64,000 nucleotides of DNA from Acidobacteriota bacterium (GTDB taxonomy: Bacteria > Acidobacteriota > Terriglobia > Acidiferrales > UBA7541). Below the pieces are notes generated by a model. It was not told where the DNA came from and did no database searches. It saw only the letters and a list, made by a program, of their open reading frames with translations. Of this stretch, positions 1-7,828 are shown piece by piece. The stretch spans positions 1-64,000 of the forward strand of contig JAKASX010000005.1 of assembly GCA_021818865.1 (NCBI GenBank), in the 5' to 3' direction. Both the position numbers and the translations under genes were made by a program. Within the stretch, counting starts at the first letter, position 1; every line of letters begins with the position of its first letter.

Positions 1-537
1 GCACGGCTCCTGTTTTTTCGCTTTCACTTCGGGATGCATCGGACAGGTGTACGCCGCTTCGGCTGACGCGGCATGCGCGTGCGCGGTTTTTGCCGCTTCA
101 GGCGCCGGCAGGGTTGCAGCGGGAGCCGCATGGCCGGCCGGCGCACCCAGAGAAATCAGCGCCCCTGCCGGCGCTGCCGGTTTTTTCGCTAGATATTTTT
201 CCGGATCGGCTTCGAATTTCGTTCGGCAGCCCGCGCAGCAGAAGTAATAAGTATTACCGCAATATTCGGACTTCGCCGCAGCCTTCTCGGGGTTCACCTT
301 CATGCCGCAAACCGGATCGATCGCCTGCACGGCCCGCGTGGCCGCTTGCTTCGCCAGATATGTCTCGGGATCCGCCTCGAATTTCGCGCGGCAGCCCGCG
401 CAGCAGAAAAAGTACGTTTTCCCCTGATACTGGAGTTTCGCTGAGGCCCTTTTTGGATTCACCTTCATCCCGCAAACGGGATCGATGGCCGGGTTTCCCG
501 TCGCGATGGGAAGTGTTGAATGCTCGTGTCCATTCAT
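1..537 (-). CDS. N-terminus of a heavy-metal (copper-type) P-type ATPase with two YHS domains, partial
   Basis: The reading frame runs off the left edge; 179 N-terminal residues are visible. Two tandem YHS domains (about residues 19-63 and 74-118) each carry DPVCGMKV followed by FCCAGCR, the metal-binding Cys pattern. An Ala/Pro/His-rich linker follows, and then YTCPMHPEV (163-171), the start of the heavy-metal-binding domain seen at the N-terminus of CopA/CopB-type ATPases. The start at 537 is the first in-frame ATG after a stop; no strong Shine-Dalgarno is seen. It lies 39 bases downstream of csoR on the same strand, which supports Cu(I) export. The ATPase core lies outside the window, so the ATPase assignment is an inference; another HMBD protein is possible. 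Confidence 0.8.
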   Translation of the reverse strand, partial: MNGHEHSTLPIATGNPAIDPVCGMKVNPKRASAKLQYQGKTYFFCCAGCRAKFEADPETYLAKQAATRAVQAIDPVCGMKVNPEKAAAKSEYCGNTYYFCCAGCRTKFEADPEKYLAKKPAAPAGALISLGAPAGHAAPAATLPAPEAAKTAHAHAASAEAAYTCPMHPEVKAKKQEPC

Positions 538-576
538 CGGCGTGCCTGCTTTCGAGGGGTACGAATCCCACGTCTC

Positions 577-915
577 CTAACGCGAATGGCGGAAAATCAG
601 ATCCAGCAACTCGTCGTAGGTGGCCGCCGCGTCGCGCACCGATCCGCGCCGAATCGCCTGCGTGACGCAGTGCTCCAGGTGATTCCGCATCAATCCGCGC
701 GCCACGGCGCGCAGCGCCTGCTCCACCGAAGCGATCTGAACGAGGATATCAGGACAATAGCGGTCTTCGGCGACCATCCGCGCGATGCCGCGGATCTGGC
801 CTTCGATGCGGCGCAAACGGTTGCGATTGGCGGTCTTGATGCGAGGATCCACGCCGGCGGCTTTTCGCTTTCCTTCCAGGCCGCAGGCGCAAGCAGCGGC
901 AGACGGTTTCGGCAT
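577..915 (-). CDS. csoR: CsoR/RcnR-family metal-sensing repressor, Cu(I)-type
   Basis: A 112-residue all-helical repressor of the DUF156 family. The Cu(I) ligand triad is visible as Cys54 (in RYCPDIL), His79 and Cys83 (in NHLEHC), with the same spacing as the C36-H61-C65 triad of Mycobacterium CsoR. It represses copper-efflux genes until Cu(I) releases it from DNA. An operator palindrome lies only two bases upstream of the ATG, and the P-type ATPase gene follows directly. The ATG leaves no room for an ordinary ribosome site. A GTG at 852 would give a protein of about 91 residues that still contains the whole fold, so the start is uncertain. Confidence 0.92.
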   Translation of the reverse strand: MPKPSAAACACGLEGKRKAAGVDPRIKTANRNRLRRIEGQIRGIARMVAEDRYCPDILVQIASVEQALRAVARGLMRNHLEHCVTQAIRRGSVRDAAATYDELLDLIFRHSR

Positions 916-917
916 TT

Positions 918-936
918 CATACCCCCTGGGGGTATG
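918..936 (-). promoter_or_regulatory. CsoR operator palindrome
   Basis: A perfect 19-base inverted repeat around one central base, with core TACCCCCTGGGGGTA (920-934). It matches the type-1 CsoR operator (TACCC, G/C centre, GGGTA). It overlaps the predicted -10 region and start of csoR, as expected for autorepression of the csoR-ATPase operon. Confidence 0.88.
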
Positions 937-963
937 TTGTCACGGCGCCGTGGCCGCCGTCAA
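934..963 (-). promoter_or_regulatory. Predicted csoR promoter
   Basis: Reading leftwards, TTGACG (963-958) and CAACAT (939-934) are separated by 18 bases. The -35 is near consensus and the -10 is weak. The downstream edge runs into the CsoR operator. A perfect 12-base palindrome (941-952, CACGGCGCCGTG) sits in the spacer and might distort or bind something else. Confidence 0.5.
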
Positions 964-995
964 GAGTTCGGCGCCCTCGCTACAGGATCCGCGCT

Positions 996-3206
996 TCAGG
1001 AGCCGGGGTGGTATTCGCGCTCCACGTGGCTGCCGGTGAGCTGCGCGCGATGGAAATAGACCACGCGCAGATTGCCCGTGGCGTAGCGGACCGCCTGATC
1101 GTTGAAATGCGGCGAAGCCGGATTCCCGCTTTCGCCTCCCGTCGAAACGGCCCACGCGCGCACGCTCGGTCCGAACTCGACCACGCACACGAAGCTATTG
1201 CCGAAATCAGCGTACCAGCGCTTGGTGTTCGGGAAGGGATGCGACCCATACGCGGCGAGCGAACCCCAAACGGAAGAGGTGAACGGAATGGGAATGCTCG
1301 GCTTCGTATCGTCGAAACGCGGATGGCGGACGCTGTCGCCGATCCGCTGGAACCGATTGATATTGCCCCACGGCGTTTGCCAGGTGCCGAAATCGGCTTC
1401 GAGCTTGTCGGAAGCTGCCGCGAGCGAGCCGAGCAGTTGGGTCGGCGTCGCGCGCCGGACAACATAATCCTCGGGCGACATGTGCGCTGCCCGCGCCTCC
1501 GCGCCGACCACGTTGTAAATGTGCGAACCCCAGAAAACCGCGAGCGAAGTGGCCACCGAATTGATGCTCCAACGGTAATTCCATTGGCGCAGGACTTCGA
1601 TCTGGCGCTTGAGCTTCGCTTTCAGCGGATCCGAAGCCGGAGCATCGTCGTAGGCTTTCACCAGCACGGGAATCATCGTCGCGAAAGCGGGCAGATAACT
1701 GTCGAATCCCGCTTCGGTGAGTGAAGCGGCGGTCCAGCCGCGGTGGTGCTCGAAGAGGCGCAGTGCGTGGTAGCCTCGCGGGCTCTCTTCCGTACCGCGA
1801 TCCACGTATTTCGGATAATCCTGGCGCTTCGGGCTGTCAGGCCCCGCCGCCGACCAGGGCCAGTTGTTCGAGTTGTAGAGCCAGCCGTCGGCCGGATTGA
1901 GCAGATGCGGAGTTTCGGCGAGCGTCAGCAGGCCGTGATACGCCGTCGCTGGATTGCTGCCGTCCACCGGCTTCGTCCAATCGAAAGCGTCGCTGCGCCG
2001 CGGAATCCAGTCGGAATGCCAATAGGCGATGTTGCCTTCGGAATCGGCGAAGATCGTATTGTTCGACGAATTCGTATGCAGGCGCATGGTTTGCTTGAAC
2101 GCGGCGTAATCCTTGGCCGTCATGCGTGCCCAGTCCTGCGTTAGAGCGCGTACGGGCCGGTGCATCAGGTTGATGCTCACCCATTTCGTGCCGATGCGGC
2201 CGATGACCGGCCCGTGCTGCGTGTAATAAACGGTAAACGTTTTGTGCGCCAAGCCGGTTGCCGTCTTGTAGGCGATGGTGACGGTGCGCTCTTTCATCGG
2301 CAGCCAGTTCGTCCCGTAGAGGTAGACGTAGCGGCCGTTCTTCTTGCTCACCGTTTCGAGGAACCGCTCCACGTTTTCGACGCCGCTTGACGTGTGCATC
2401 CAGCCCGCGGTGCGGTTGAATCCCTGATAGATGAAAAACTGGCCCCAGGTGGCCGCGCCGTAGGCGTCCAGACCCTGATCGCTCACCATCTGCAGCTCGG
2501 ATCGGAAATAGAAAGAGACGTGAGGATTTATGTAGAGCAGCGCGTGATGGTCGATCGTGTCCGAGGGCCCGATGGCGATGCCGTTCGATCCCTCGGGTTC
2601 CGGCGGCGGCTCGAATGCCGCGACGCGAGTTTTCAGCGGTAGTGGCACGTGGCCGTAAAACGCGGCGAGCATCGGCACGTTGATCTGGTAGACGTCGCCG
2701 CCGATGCTGCCTTCGGTGAACGCCAGCGCCATCCACGGCTCGAAATGAGTGATGACCATCGGCTTCACATTGGGGTGCTTGTAAAGGTAAAAATTCAGCC
2801 CGTCGGCGAAGGCGTCCATCAGCTTCTGGAGCCACACCGGGCTTCGGGTGTATTCCGCTTTCAGGTCCGCCTGATGAACATAGAGCCGGATCCGCAAGTC
2901 GTCGTAGATGGCTTTGCGGCCTTCGGCTTCGGCCAGAATTCCGAGTGAATCCACGTAATTCAGTTCGATGCGATGGAAATCGTCTTGCGCCTGCGCGTAC
3001 TCCATGCCGAAAACGGCGTCGGCGTTCGTTTTGCCGAAGATGTGGGCGATGCCCCAGCGGTCGCGGATGATTTTGACGTCGCGCGCTTCGCGCTGCCAGC
3101 GGGCGAGTTCCTGCGGCGTCGGCTGCGGCCGCGCCTCTGCCGGCAGGCACCCAACGGCCAAAACGGCAGCGATGAGAAAAGCGGCAAAAAAGGCGGATGT
3201 TTTCAT
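996..3206 (-). CDS. Penicillin acylase family (S45) N-terminal nucleophile hydrolase
   Basis: A 736-residue exported amidohydrolase precursor. A signal peptide is visible (residues 1-25), with Cys20 in AVGC offering a possible lipobox. The mature enzyme should form by autocleavage before Ser207 in EGSNG. Counting Ser207 as beta-1, His229 falls at beta-23, the position conserved in penicillin G acylase and in acyl-homoserine lactone acylase PvdQ. An Asn-rich patch (TNSSNN) later in the beta chain may supply the oxyanion Asn. The substrate cannot be read from sequence: beta-lactams, N-acyl homoserine lactones or other acyl amides are possible. The gene stands alone with its own promoter. Confidence 0.88.
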   Translation of the reverse strand: MKTSAFFAAFLIAAVLAVGCLPAEARPQPTPQELARWQREARDVKIIRDRWGIAHIFGKTNADAVFGMEYAQAQDDFHRIELNYVDSLGILAEAEGRKAIYDDLRIRLYVHQADLKAEYTRSPVWLQKLMDAFADGLNFYLYKHPNVKPMVITHFEPWMALAFTEGSIGGDVYQINVPMLAAFYGHVPLPLKTRVAAFEPPPEPEGSNGIAIGPSDTIDHHALLYINPHVSFYFRSELQMVSDQGLDAYGAATWGQFFIYQGFNRTAGWMHTSSGVENVERFLETVSKKNGRYVYLYGTNWLPMKERTVTIAYKTATGLAHKTFTVYYTQHGPVIGRIGTKWVSINLMHRPVRALTQDWARMTAKDYAAFKQTMRLHTNSSNNTIFADSEGNIAYWHSDWIPRRSDAFDWTKPVDGSNPATAYHGLLTLAETPHLLNPADGWLYNSNNWPWSAAGPDSPKRQDYPKYVDRGTEESPRGYHALRLFEHHRGWTAASLTEAGFDSYLPAFATMIPVLVKAYDDAPASDPLKAKLKRQIEVLRQWNYRWSINSVATSLAVFWGSHIYNVVGAEARAAHMSPEDYVVRRATPTQLLGSLAAASDKLEADFGTWQTPWGNINRFQRIGDSVRHPRFDDTKPSIPIPFTSSVWGSLAAYGSHPFPNTKRWYADFGNSFVCVVEFGPSVRAWAVSTGGESGNPASPHFNDQAVRYATGNLRVVYFHRAQLTGSHVEREYHPGS

Positions 3207-3275
3207 GATCGGCTCTCGTGGGGACTCAATTCGCGCGGCGTGTGCAAGCGAAGAAACCGCTCCGGCCCCGCGCGC

Positions 3276-3303
3276 ATTATAGCCGCCAGGAGGGAGGGTT
3301 CAA
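3276..3303 (-). promoter_or_regulatory. Predicted sigma70-type promoter of the acylase gene
   Basis: TTGAAC (3303-3298) and TATAAT (3281-3276) on the minus strand, separated by 16 bases. This gives a leader of about 60 bases before the acylase ATG at 3206. The -10 is a perfect consensus. Confidence 0.7.
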
Positions 3304-3317
3304 CAAAAGAATGGAGG

Positions 3318-3366
3318 GCCCACCTCCGCTGAAGCTACGGCGCGACAAGTCCGCCCTTAGGTGGGC
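3318..3366. repeat. REP-like palindromic element, copy 1
   Basis: Outer arms GCCCACCT (3318-3325) and AGGTGGGC (3359-3366) form a perfect 8-base stem. The interior carries a 25-base segment (3323-3347) that recurs with one mismatch at 3694-3718 beside the second GIY-YIG gene. No GIY-YIG gene follows this copy. The rest of 3207-3446 holds only the acylase promoter and no coding signal. Confidence 0.6.
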
Positions 3367-3446
3367 TCGCCAAATGGCATCGTTGGGTGAGTCCACATTC
3401 GCCTTTGGCTGGGTCGCCGAGCCGGGGCCAGCGCGCAGCGGGCGCT

Positions 3447-3689
3447 TCAGAGCCTTGCCTTGGCAAAGGCACGGCCCGACCCGGACTTCAAATACTTCTC
3501 GAAGGCGGACGCGCGATCCTCGTCCGTGAAGGCGACATAGGTCTTGATGCGCCAGGGCCGGTATTTCGCGGTGTGCGTCACCGCTCCGGAATTGTGGTGG
3601 GATAGCCTGGCTTTCAAATCATCAGTGATGCCCGAGTAGAAGCGATCCGCATCCGTCAGGCTCTGCAGAATGTAAACGTATTTCGCAGG
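3447..3689 (-). pseudogene. GIY-YIG nuclease gene without a recognisable start codon
   Basis: Reading leftwards from about 3689 the frame encodes a GIY-YIG domain. KYVYILQS is followed by RFYSGITDDLKARLSHHN, which contains the catalytic Arg, and then by FEKYLKSGSGRAFAKARL, which contains the metal-binding Glu; the frame ends with TGA at 3447-3449. The family pattern is complete, but no in-frame ATG, GTG or TTG occurs in the first hundred bases upstream. That region is built from palindromic repeats shared with 3318-3366. Either the N-terminus was lost by rearrangement or an unusual start (the CTG at 3719, for example) is used. It is a divergent relative of the intact copy at 3861-4112, not a recent duplicate. 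Confidence 0.7.
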
Positions 3690-3693
3690 TCCG

Positions 3694-3729
3694 CCTCCGC
3701 TGAAGCTAGGGCGCGACAGCCTTCGCCCT
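3694..3729. repeat. REP-like palindromic element, copy 2
   Basis: The 25-base segment 3694-3718 matches 3323-3347 with one mismatch. It overlaps a stem formed by AGGGCG (3708-3713) and CGCCCT (3724-3729). It lies directly upstream of the start-less GIY-YIG gene. Confidence 0.6.
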
Positions 3730-3803
3730 CGGGTTTCCCAAACGGAACGCGCGACGTGGGTAAGTCCGCCCTGGCTGGCTTGCCGAGCCGAAGCCCGCTC
3801 TGA

Positions 3804-3848
3804 GCGGGCGAAGGCTGGTGGGCCTGGACTGAGTCGAACAGTCGACCT
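3804..3848 (-). repeat. Direct repeat copy A: duplicated 3' end of tRNA-Ile
   Basis: 45 bases identical to 4115-4159. It contains the T-arm, acceptor 3' strand and CCA of tRNA-Ile (3816-3848) plus 12 bases of downstream DNA. Only this copy continues into a perfect hairpin (GCCCGCT at 3793-3799 with AGCGGGC at 3803-3809). This suggests it is the original gene end and that the cassette between the copies is the insertion. Confidence 0.85.
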
Positions 3849-3860
3849 TCCCGATTCACT

Positions 3861-4112
3861 TCATCGGGACGCTCTTACCAGACGCTCCAGCCAAGCATGG
3901 CTCTTCATTCGCTTCATCTGGCGCTCACGGTGGCTCGCTTCCGGGCGCGTCGCATACTCCTCCGAATAAACCAGCGCCCACGGGCCACGATTTCGGATGG
4001 AGTTGGTCCGGCCGTTGTTGTGCTCAAAGATGCGTTTTTGCAGGTTCTCGGTGTGGCCGACGTAATACCGGCCCGTCGATTGGCTCTGTAGGACGTAGAC
4101 GTGAAATGGCAT
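3861..4112 (-). CDS. Small GIY-YIG family nuclease
   Basis: An 83-residue single-domain GIY-YIG protein. VYVLQS (5-10) and RYYVG (15-19) form the signature, Arg27 in NLQKR is the catalytic Arg, and Glu63 in HRERQMK is the metal-binding Glu. Stand-alone members of this family are nucleases with mostly unknown targets. The ATG lies 14 bases past the CCA of tRNA-Ile with no Shine-Dalgarno, so it is probably read from the tRNA transcript. The stop lies 12 bases before repeat copy A. The gene thus fills the whole 311-base unit between two copies of the tRNA 3' end, which suggests a minimal mobile or homing cassette. Confidence 0.85.
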   Translation of the reverse strand: MPFHVYVLQSQSTGRYYVGHTENLQKRIFEHNNGRTNSIRNRGPWALVYSEEYATRPEASHRERQMKRMKSHAWLERLVRASR

Positions 4113-4114
4113 CT

Positions 4115-4203
<89 letters not shown>

Positions 4204-4316
4204 AGAGGACTGGAATCATCATAACGAGGGATTCTGGCGGTGGTCAACACAAGTGTGCGGGGCGCCGGCATCAGATGCGACGCCGCGCGGTTTGCAAATG
4301 CCGATCTTCCCCGCGC

Positions 4317-5525
4317 TTATTTCACCGCGGCGGCCAAGCGAGATTCGGAATACGAGCGAATCGCGGCCGCGACGCCCGCGCCGGCCGGCAGGCTGAATCC
4401 CTGATCGGTCAGAACCTTTTCGAGCGTGGCGAGCAGCAGCAGAACGTTTCGCTGCTGCGACGTATTGCCCATCAAGCCGACACGCCAGATTTTTCCTTTC
4501 AGCGGACCGAAGCCGCCGGCAATTTCGATATTGAATTCATCGAGAAGCTGCTGCTGAACGGCTTTCCCGTCCATGCCGGCCGGAACCTGAACGGCGGTAA
4601 CGGTGATCATGCGCTCGGAGGGATTTTCGACGAATGGCTTGAGGCCCATCGCTTCGAGCCCGGCGAGCGCGGCGCGCTGATTCGACCGGTGCCGCTCCCA
4701 ACGCGCTTCGAGGCCCTCTTCGGCGACCATCCGCAGCGCTTCGCGGAATGCATAGAGCAGCGGAATCGCCGGCGTGTGGTGATAGGTGCGCTCCTTGCCC
4801 CAGTAATTCATCGTCGTGGTGAGATCGAAATACCAACTCTGCACTTTGGTCTTGCGATTGCGTATCGCTTCTTCGCCGGCCGGGCTCACGGTGATCGGGC
4901 TCAGTCCCGGAGGTGCGCTCAAGGCCTTCTGCGAGCCGCTGAAGCAGATATCGAGCCGCTGGCGATCCACATCGATCGGCATGCCGGCGAGCGTCGAAAC
5001 GCAATCCACGACGAGCAGCGCGCCCAATTCGTCGGCCACCTTGCGGTAAGCGTCGAGCGGACTGGCCACGGACGTCGAGCTTTCGCCGTGCGTCGCGCCG
5101 ATCAGCTTTATCTTTTTGCCCTTGCCTGCGCGGCGGAGATCCTCAGGATCCACCGCGCGGCCGAAAGGAGCGGTGACGCGCGTGATGCGAGCCGGCGTGC
5201 GTTCGGCGATTTCCGCCATGCGCTGGCTGAACGCGCCGTTGACGCAGATCAGCGCTTCGTCGCCTTCCTCGAGCGGATTCAGCATGGACGCTTCGATTCC
5301 ACCCGAGCCGGAGGATGAGATCGGAAACGTGGTGCGGTTTTCCGTGCGGAAAACCTGGCGCAGAAGCACCTGCACCTCGTTCATCATCATATTGAGGAAC
5401 CAGGGATCCAGGTGCCCAACCATCGTCGACATCATCGCGCGATAGATCCGCGGATGAATCGAGGAGGGTCCGGGAGTCAGCATCAGGCGGTCGGGCGGTA
5501 GCAGTTCACCAATAGAGTCGCTCAT
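4317..5525 (-). CDS. Class V aminotransferase, alanine/serine-glyoxylate type
   Basis: A 402-residue PLP enzyme of fold type I. LTPGPS near the N-terminus, SGSGGIEAS (the phosphate-binding loop), VVDCVSTLAG with the cofactor-binding Asp, and FSGSQKALSAPPG with the Schiff-base Lys200 are typical of the alanine-glyoxylate, serine-glyoxylate and PucG-type aminotransferases. It transfers an amino group to glyoxylate or a related keto acid in the cytoplasm; the exact donor is not determined. The start at 5525 (MSDSIGELL) is chosen because homology begins there; an upstream ATG at 5609 would add an unlikely Arg-rich tail. It is monocistronic by spacing. Confidence 0.87.
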   Translation of the reverse strand: MSDSIGELLPPDRLMLTPGPSSIHPRIYRAMMSTMVGHLDPWFLNMMMNEVQVLLRQVFRTENRTTFPISSSGSGGIEASMLNPLEEGDEALICVNGAFSQRMAEIAERTPARITRVTAPFGRAVDPEDLRRAGKGKKIKLIGATHGESSTSVASPLDAYRKVADELGALLVVDCVSTLAGMPIDVDRQRLDICFSGSQKALSAPPGLSPITVSPAGEEAIRNRKTKVQSWYFDLTTTMNYWGKERTYHHTPAIPLLYAFREALRMVAEEGLEARWERHRSNQRAALAGLEAMGLKPFVENPSERMITVTAVQVPAGMDGKAVQQQLLDEFNIEIAGGFGPLKGKIWRVGLMGNTSQQRNVLLLLATLEKVLTDQGFSLPAGAGVAAAIRSYSESRLAAAVK

Positions 5526-5615
5526 GGCGGATTCGTCTTCTTTCGTTCGATTTGCGGCGGGCCGGGTGGCGCGTTCACGCTCGCGGCAACGCCCGGCGGA
5601 CCACACCAACGGTAT

Positions 5616-5646
5616 AGTCTAGGCCCACGAGGGGGCCAGCGGTCAA
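5616..5646 (-). promoter_or_regulatory. Possible promoter of the aminotransferase gene
   Basis: TTGACC (5646-5641) and TAGACT (5621-5616) with a long 19-base spacer, about 90 bases before the chosen start at 5525. The spacer is suboptimal, so this is tentative. Confidence 0.35.
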
Positions 5647-5702
5647 CGTCCAAAATGGTCGGCGGGCGAGGAGCCGACCCGCGCGCCGCCGCGCATTTCC
5701 GC

Positions 5703-6707
5703 TTACGGCTTCGCTGCGAGCAGTTCGCGCGCCAGCGTTTCAGACCGCGCCGCACAAGCGGCATCGGGAATTTTCAATTGAGCGATTCGCCCGAGCGTCT
5801 GTTCGGCCTCGGCTCGCCGGCCAAGTTCCAATTGAAGGTTGCCGACTAGCAATAGAAAAACCGGATTATCCGGAAACCGGCGCACCAGCGGTTCGGCCAC
5901 TTCGAGTGCTTCGGCGTAGTCGTGGTCGTAGGTACGCAGGTTTCGCGCCAGATAGAATTGCGCCTCGACGCCCGTCAGCGGCCCGCGCTCCATCGCCGTG
6001 CGCAACTGCGCAATGCCCTCGCGCTTGCTCCCGCCGGGAATGCCGAGGAAAAACCGCAGCAGTTTGACGATCGGCGAAAGCGTGGCCACGTAGTAGTTGT
6101 AGAGGCCGAGCCCGGTGTCGGCGTCGGCGAGCTGAGGGTCCTGCTGGATGGCTCGCAGCAGTTCCGTGCGCGCATCCACGCCGCTCCGCGCGGTCGCCAT
6201 GCGCTCGCCGCGCAGGCCGTACAGCCTCGCTTCTAGGGCGTATCCCATCCCCGCCCACAAGTGCGACTCGGCCGTGTTCTTTTGCGCAAGTTCGGCGCGA
6301 GCGAGTTCAATCGCTTTGCGCGCCGCGTCCAGATAGGGCTTCTCGTCGGGCCGCTTGGCCAATTCCCAAACGTCCACCATGCCGTAGCGGATCTCGCTTT
6401 GCGCGCAGTAAAGCTTCCACCAGCGCGCTTCGGCTTCCACCAAATAGCCAAGCGGATCCTGCGGATTCTCTTTTTCCATTTGCTTGGCGGCAACAATCGC
6501 GCCGTCGGGATCGCCCGCGTAAATCTGATCCACGGCGCGAGCGACCTGGGGCGAAACCACCAGCTTCGCCGGCTCGGCCTGCGCAGCGGCTTGTGGCGAA
6601 TTTCGCGCCCGAGCCGGCGCCGGCAGCGCCAGCATCGCCGCGAAAATAAGCGCTGCCGCAATCGCCCGGCCGTTTTCTCGCGAGCCGATCAGTTTTCTCC
6701 GCGCCAT
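5703..6707 (-). CDS. Exported TPR-repeat protein of unknown function
   Basis: A 334-residue protein with a signal peptide (AAALIFAAMLALPAPARA) and helical repeats of TPR character. Examples are DPDGAIVAAKQMEKENPQDPLG, EALEVAEPLVRRFPDNPVFL and GRRAEAEQTLGRIAQL. The middle section contains LGLYNYYVATLSPIVKLLRF, a tract common in bacterial periplasmic TPR proteins. TPR proteins act as scaffolds; no partner is evident. The start at 6707 (MARRKLIG) is preferred to 6746 because it overlaps the end of the upstream membrane-protein gene by 19 bases. That geometry suggests coupled translation and a functional link to that protein. Confidence 0.75.
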   Translation of the reverse strand: MARRKLIGSRENGRAIAAALIFAAMLALPAPARARNSPQAAAQAEPAKLVVSPQVARAVDQIYAGDPDGAIVAAKQMEKENPQDPLGYLVEAEARWWKLYCAQSEIRYGMVDVWELAKRPDEKPYLDAARKAIELARAELAQKNTAESHLWAGMGYALEARLYGLRGERMATARSGVDARTELLRAIQQDPQLADADTGLGLYNYYVATLSPIVKLLRFFLGIPGGSKREGIAQLRTAMERGPLTGVEAQFYLARNLRTYDHDYAEALEVAEPLVRRFPDNPVFLLLVGNLQLELGRRAEAEQTLGRIAQLKIPDAACAARSETLARELLAAKP

Positions 6708-7594
6708 TTCAGCATCCCCGCAGCAAACGTATATATCGTGAAGCATTCCACCGCGAACGGTGGAAAGCCTAGATACCCAGGTGCTGGCATTTCAAACACT
6801 TTCCACTGTTGAAACATGGGAAGCGTGTAGTGCCATTTCGTCTGTGCCCAATAGTTCCAGAATTCCCACAGCCAGCCGCAAACCCAACCCGCAACCAGCA
6901 GCGACCACAGCCTTCCCCGCCGCCCCTCCCGCAAATCGCCCAGCACCGATGGCCATCCCCTCCACCGGTTCAGCGGATCGAGCAGAAACGCAAATCCCAG
7001 CCACACCAGACCGAAGAGATAGGCGCCGATGCGCTCGGGCACAACCACCGGTACAAGAACCATGGCCGCGCCAGCAACGGCCAGCGCGCGTTCGGTGGAA
7101 CGGGGCAGCTCGATCGGCTGCGATTTGCCGAACCATCCGAACGCCTCGACAAGGTCCGCGGTTTCCAGAATTCCCGGCCAGATCGTCGCAAACGCCCACG
7201 CGTAGCCCAATATCGCAAGCGTCCAATTCGAGGGAACGCCGACGTAGGTCCAGTTCTTCAGCCGCAGATTGTAGACTTCAAACGTGAGCCACAGCGGAAT
7301 CGAAAGAAACGCGAGTCCGACGAATCTCACCGGTGTAGCCGTGAGCCGCGAACGCCCGCGGATCGCGCGCACGGCCGCGTCGGCCACCAGGATGTACGCG
7401 GTCCACGCGATCGGAGTGAAATAGGTCGCTACCGGCTGCACGCCGCGAAACATCAGGATTTCCGCGACCGCCAGTAGACCCAATCCGAGCCATCCGTAGA
7501 ACGGCAGCTTCTTTTCACGCGCGCGAGTGAATTCCGCCACGAGCACACCCACGGTCGCCGCGGTGACGGCCGTGCCCAGCTCGATCATCGCCAT
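6689..7594 (-). CDS. Multi-pass membrane protein of unknown function
   Basis: 301 residues with about eight hydrophobic segments, such as LGTAVTAATVGVLVAEF, FVGLAFLSIPLWLTFEVYNL, ALAVAGAAMVLVPVVV and LWSLLVAGWVCGWLWEFWNY. An aromatic and Trp-rich stretch, LWEFWNYWAQTKWHY, near residue 245 is the most distinctive motif. I do not recognise the family with confidence. Its 3' end overlaps the TPR gene, so the two are probably made together. The N-terminus has two nearby ATGs (7594 and 7588) and no strong ribosome site. Confidence 0.7.
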   Translation of the reverse strand: MAMIELGTAVTAATVGVLVAEFTRAREKKLPFYGWLGLGLLAVAEILMFRGVQPVATYFTPIAWTAYILVADAAVRAIRGRSRLTATPVRFVGLAFLSIPLWLTFEVYNLRLKNWTYVGVPSNWTLAILGYAWAFATIWPGILETADLVEAFGWFGKSQPIELPRSTERALAVAGAAMVLVPVVVPERIGAYLFGLVWLGFAFLLDPLNRWRGWPSVLGDLREGRRGRLWSLLVAGWVCGWLWEFWNYWAQTKWHYTLPMFQQWKVFEMPAPGYLGFPPFAVECFTIYTFAAGMLKWRGEN

Positions 7595-7651
7595 CGGCGA
7601 GCACCGTTTCCGCGCGGCGCGCGCCGCCGCGGTCTCCTCCCCGCGCGCACG

Positions 7652-7828
7652 TCAGCTCACCGTCCGCGCGGCCAGCAGCGAACCGGGCGCGGTTTCGCGC
7701 AGCTCGGCCAGACGATCCAGCAGCCGGTAGATGAGCCAGTGCCCCACCAGGGTCCCAAACACCACGGCGGCCAGAATCCCGCCGGAAATCAACCAGGGCG
7801 TGAGAAGTTTCAGGATTTTCTCCAGCAT
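7652..7828 (-). CDS. 58-residue membrane protein
   Basis: A small protein with one clear hydrophobic helix (about residues 12-35, within LISGGILAAVVFGTLVGHW) followed by a basic/acidic amphipathic segment LIYRLLDRLAELRE. The start is well defined: AAGGAGGAGG stands directly before the ATG, the best ribosome-binding site in the left part of the window. No family was recognised. It lies just upstream of the 301-residue membrane protein on the same strand (57-base gap) and may belong to that operon. Confidence 0.65.
   Translation of the reverse strand: MLEKILKLLTPWLISGGILAAVVFGTLVGHWLIYRLLDRLAELRETAPGSLLAARTVS

Noticed and set aside
3816-3848. A second tRNA gene
   Set aside because: Only the T-arm, acceptor 3' strand and CCA are present; the 5' half, D-arm and anticodon are missing, so it is a repeat fragment.
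3656-3859. 67-codon minus-strand frame between the two GIY-YIG genes
   Set aside because: It reads through the tRNA fragment and palindromes and has no ribosome site or recognisable protein sequence.
4275-5318. Long plus-strand frame of 347 codons opposite the aminotransferase
   Set aside because: It is the antisense shadow of a clearly conserved PLP enzyme.
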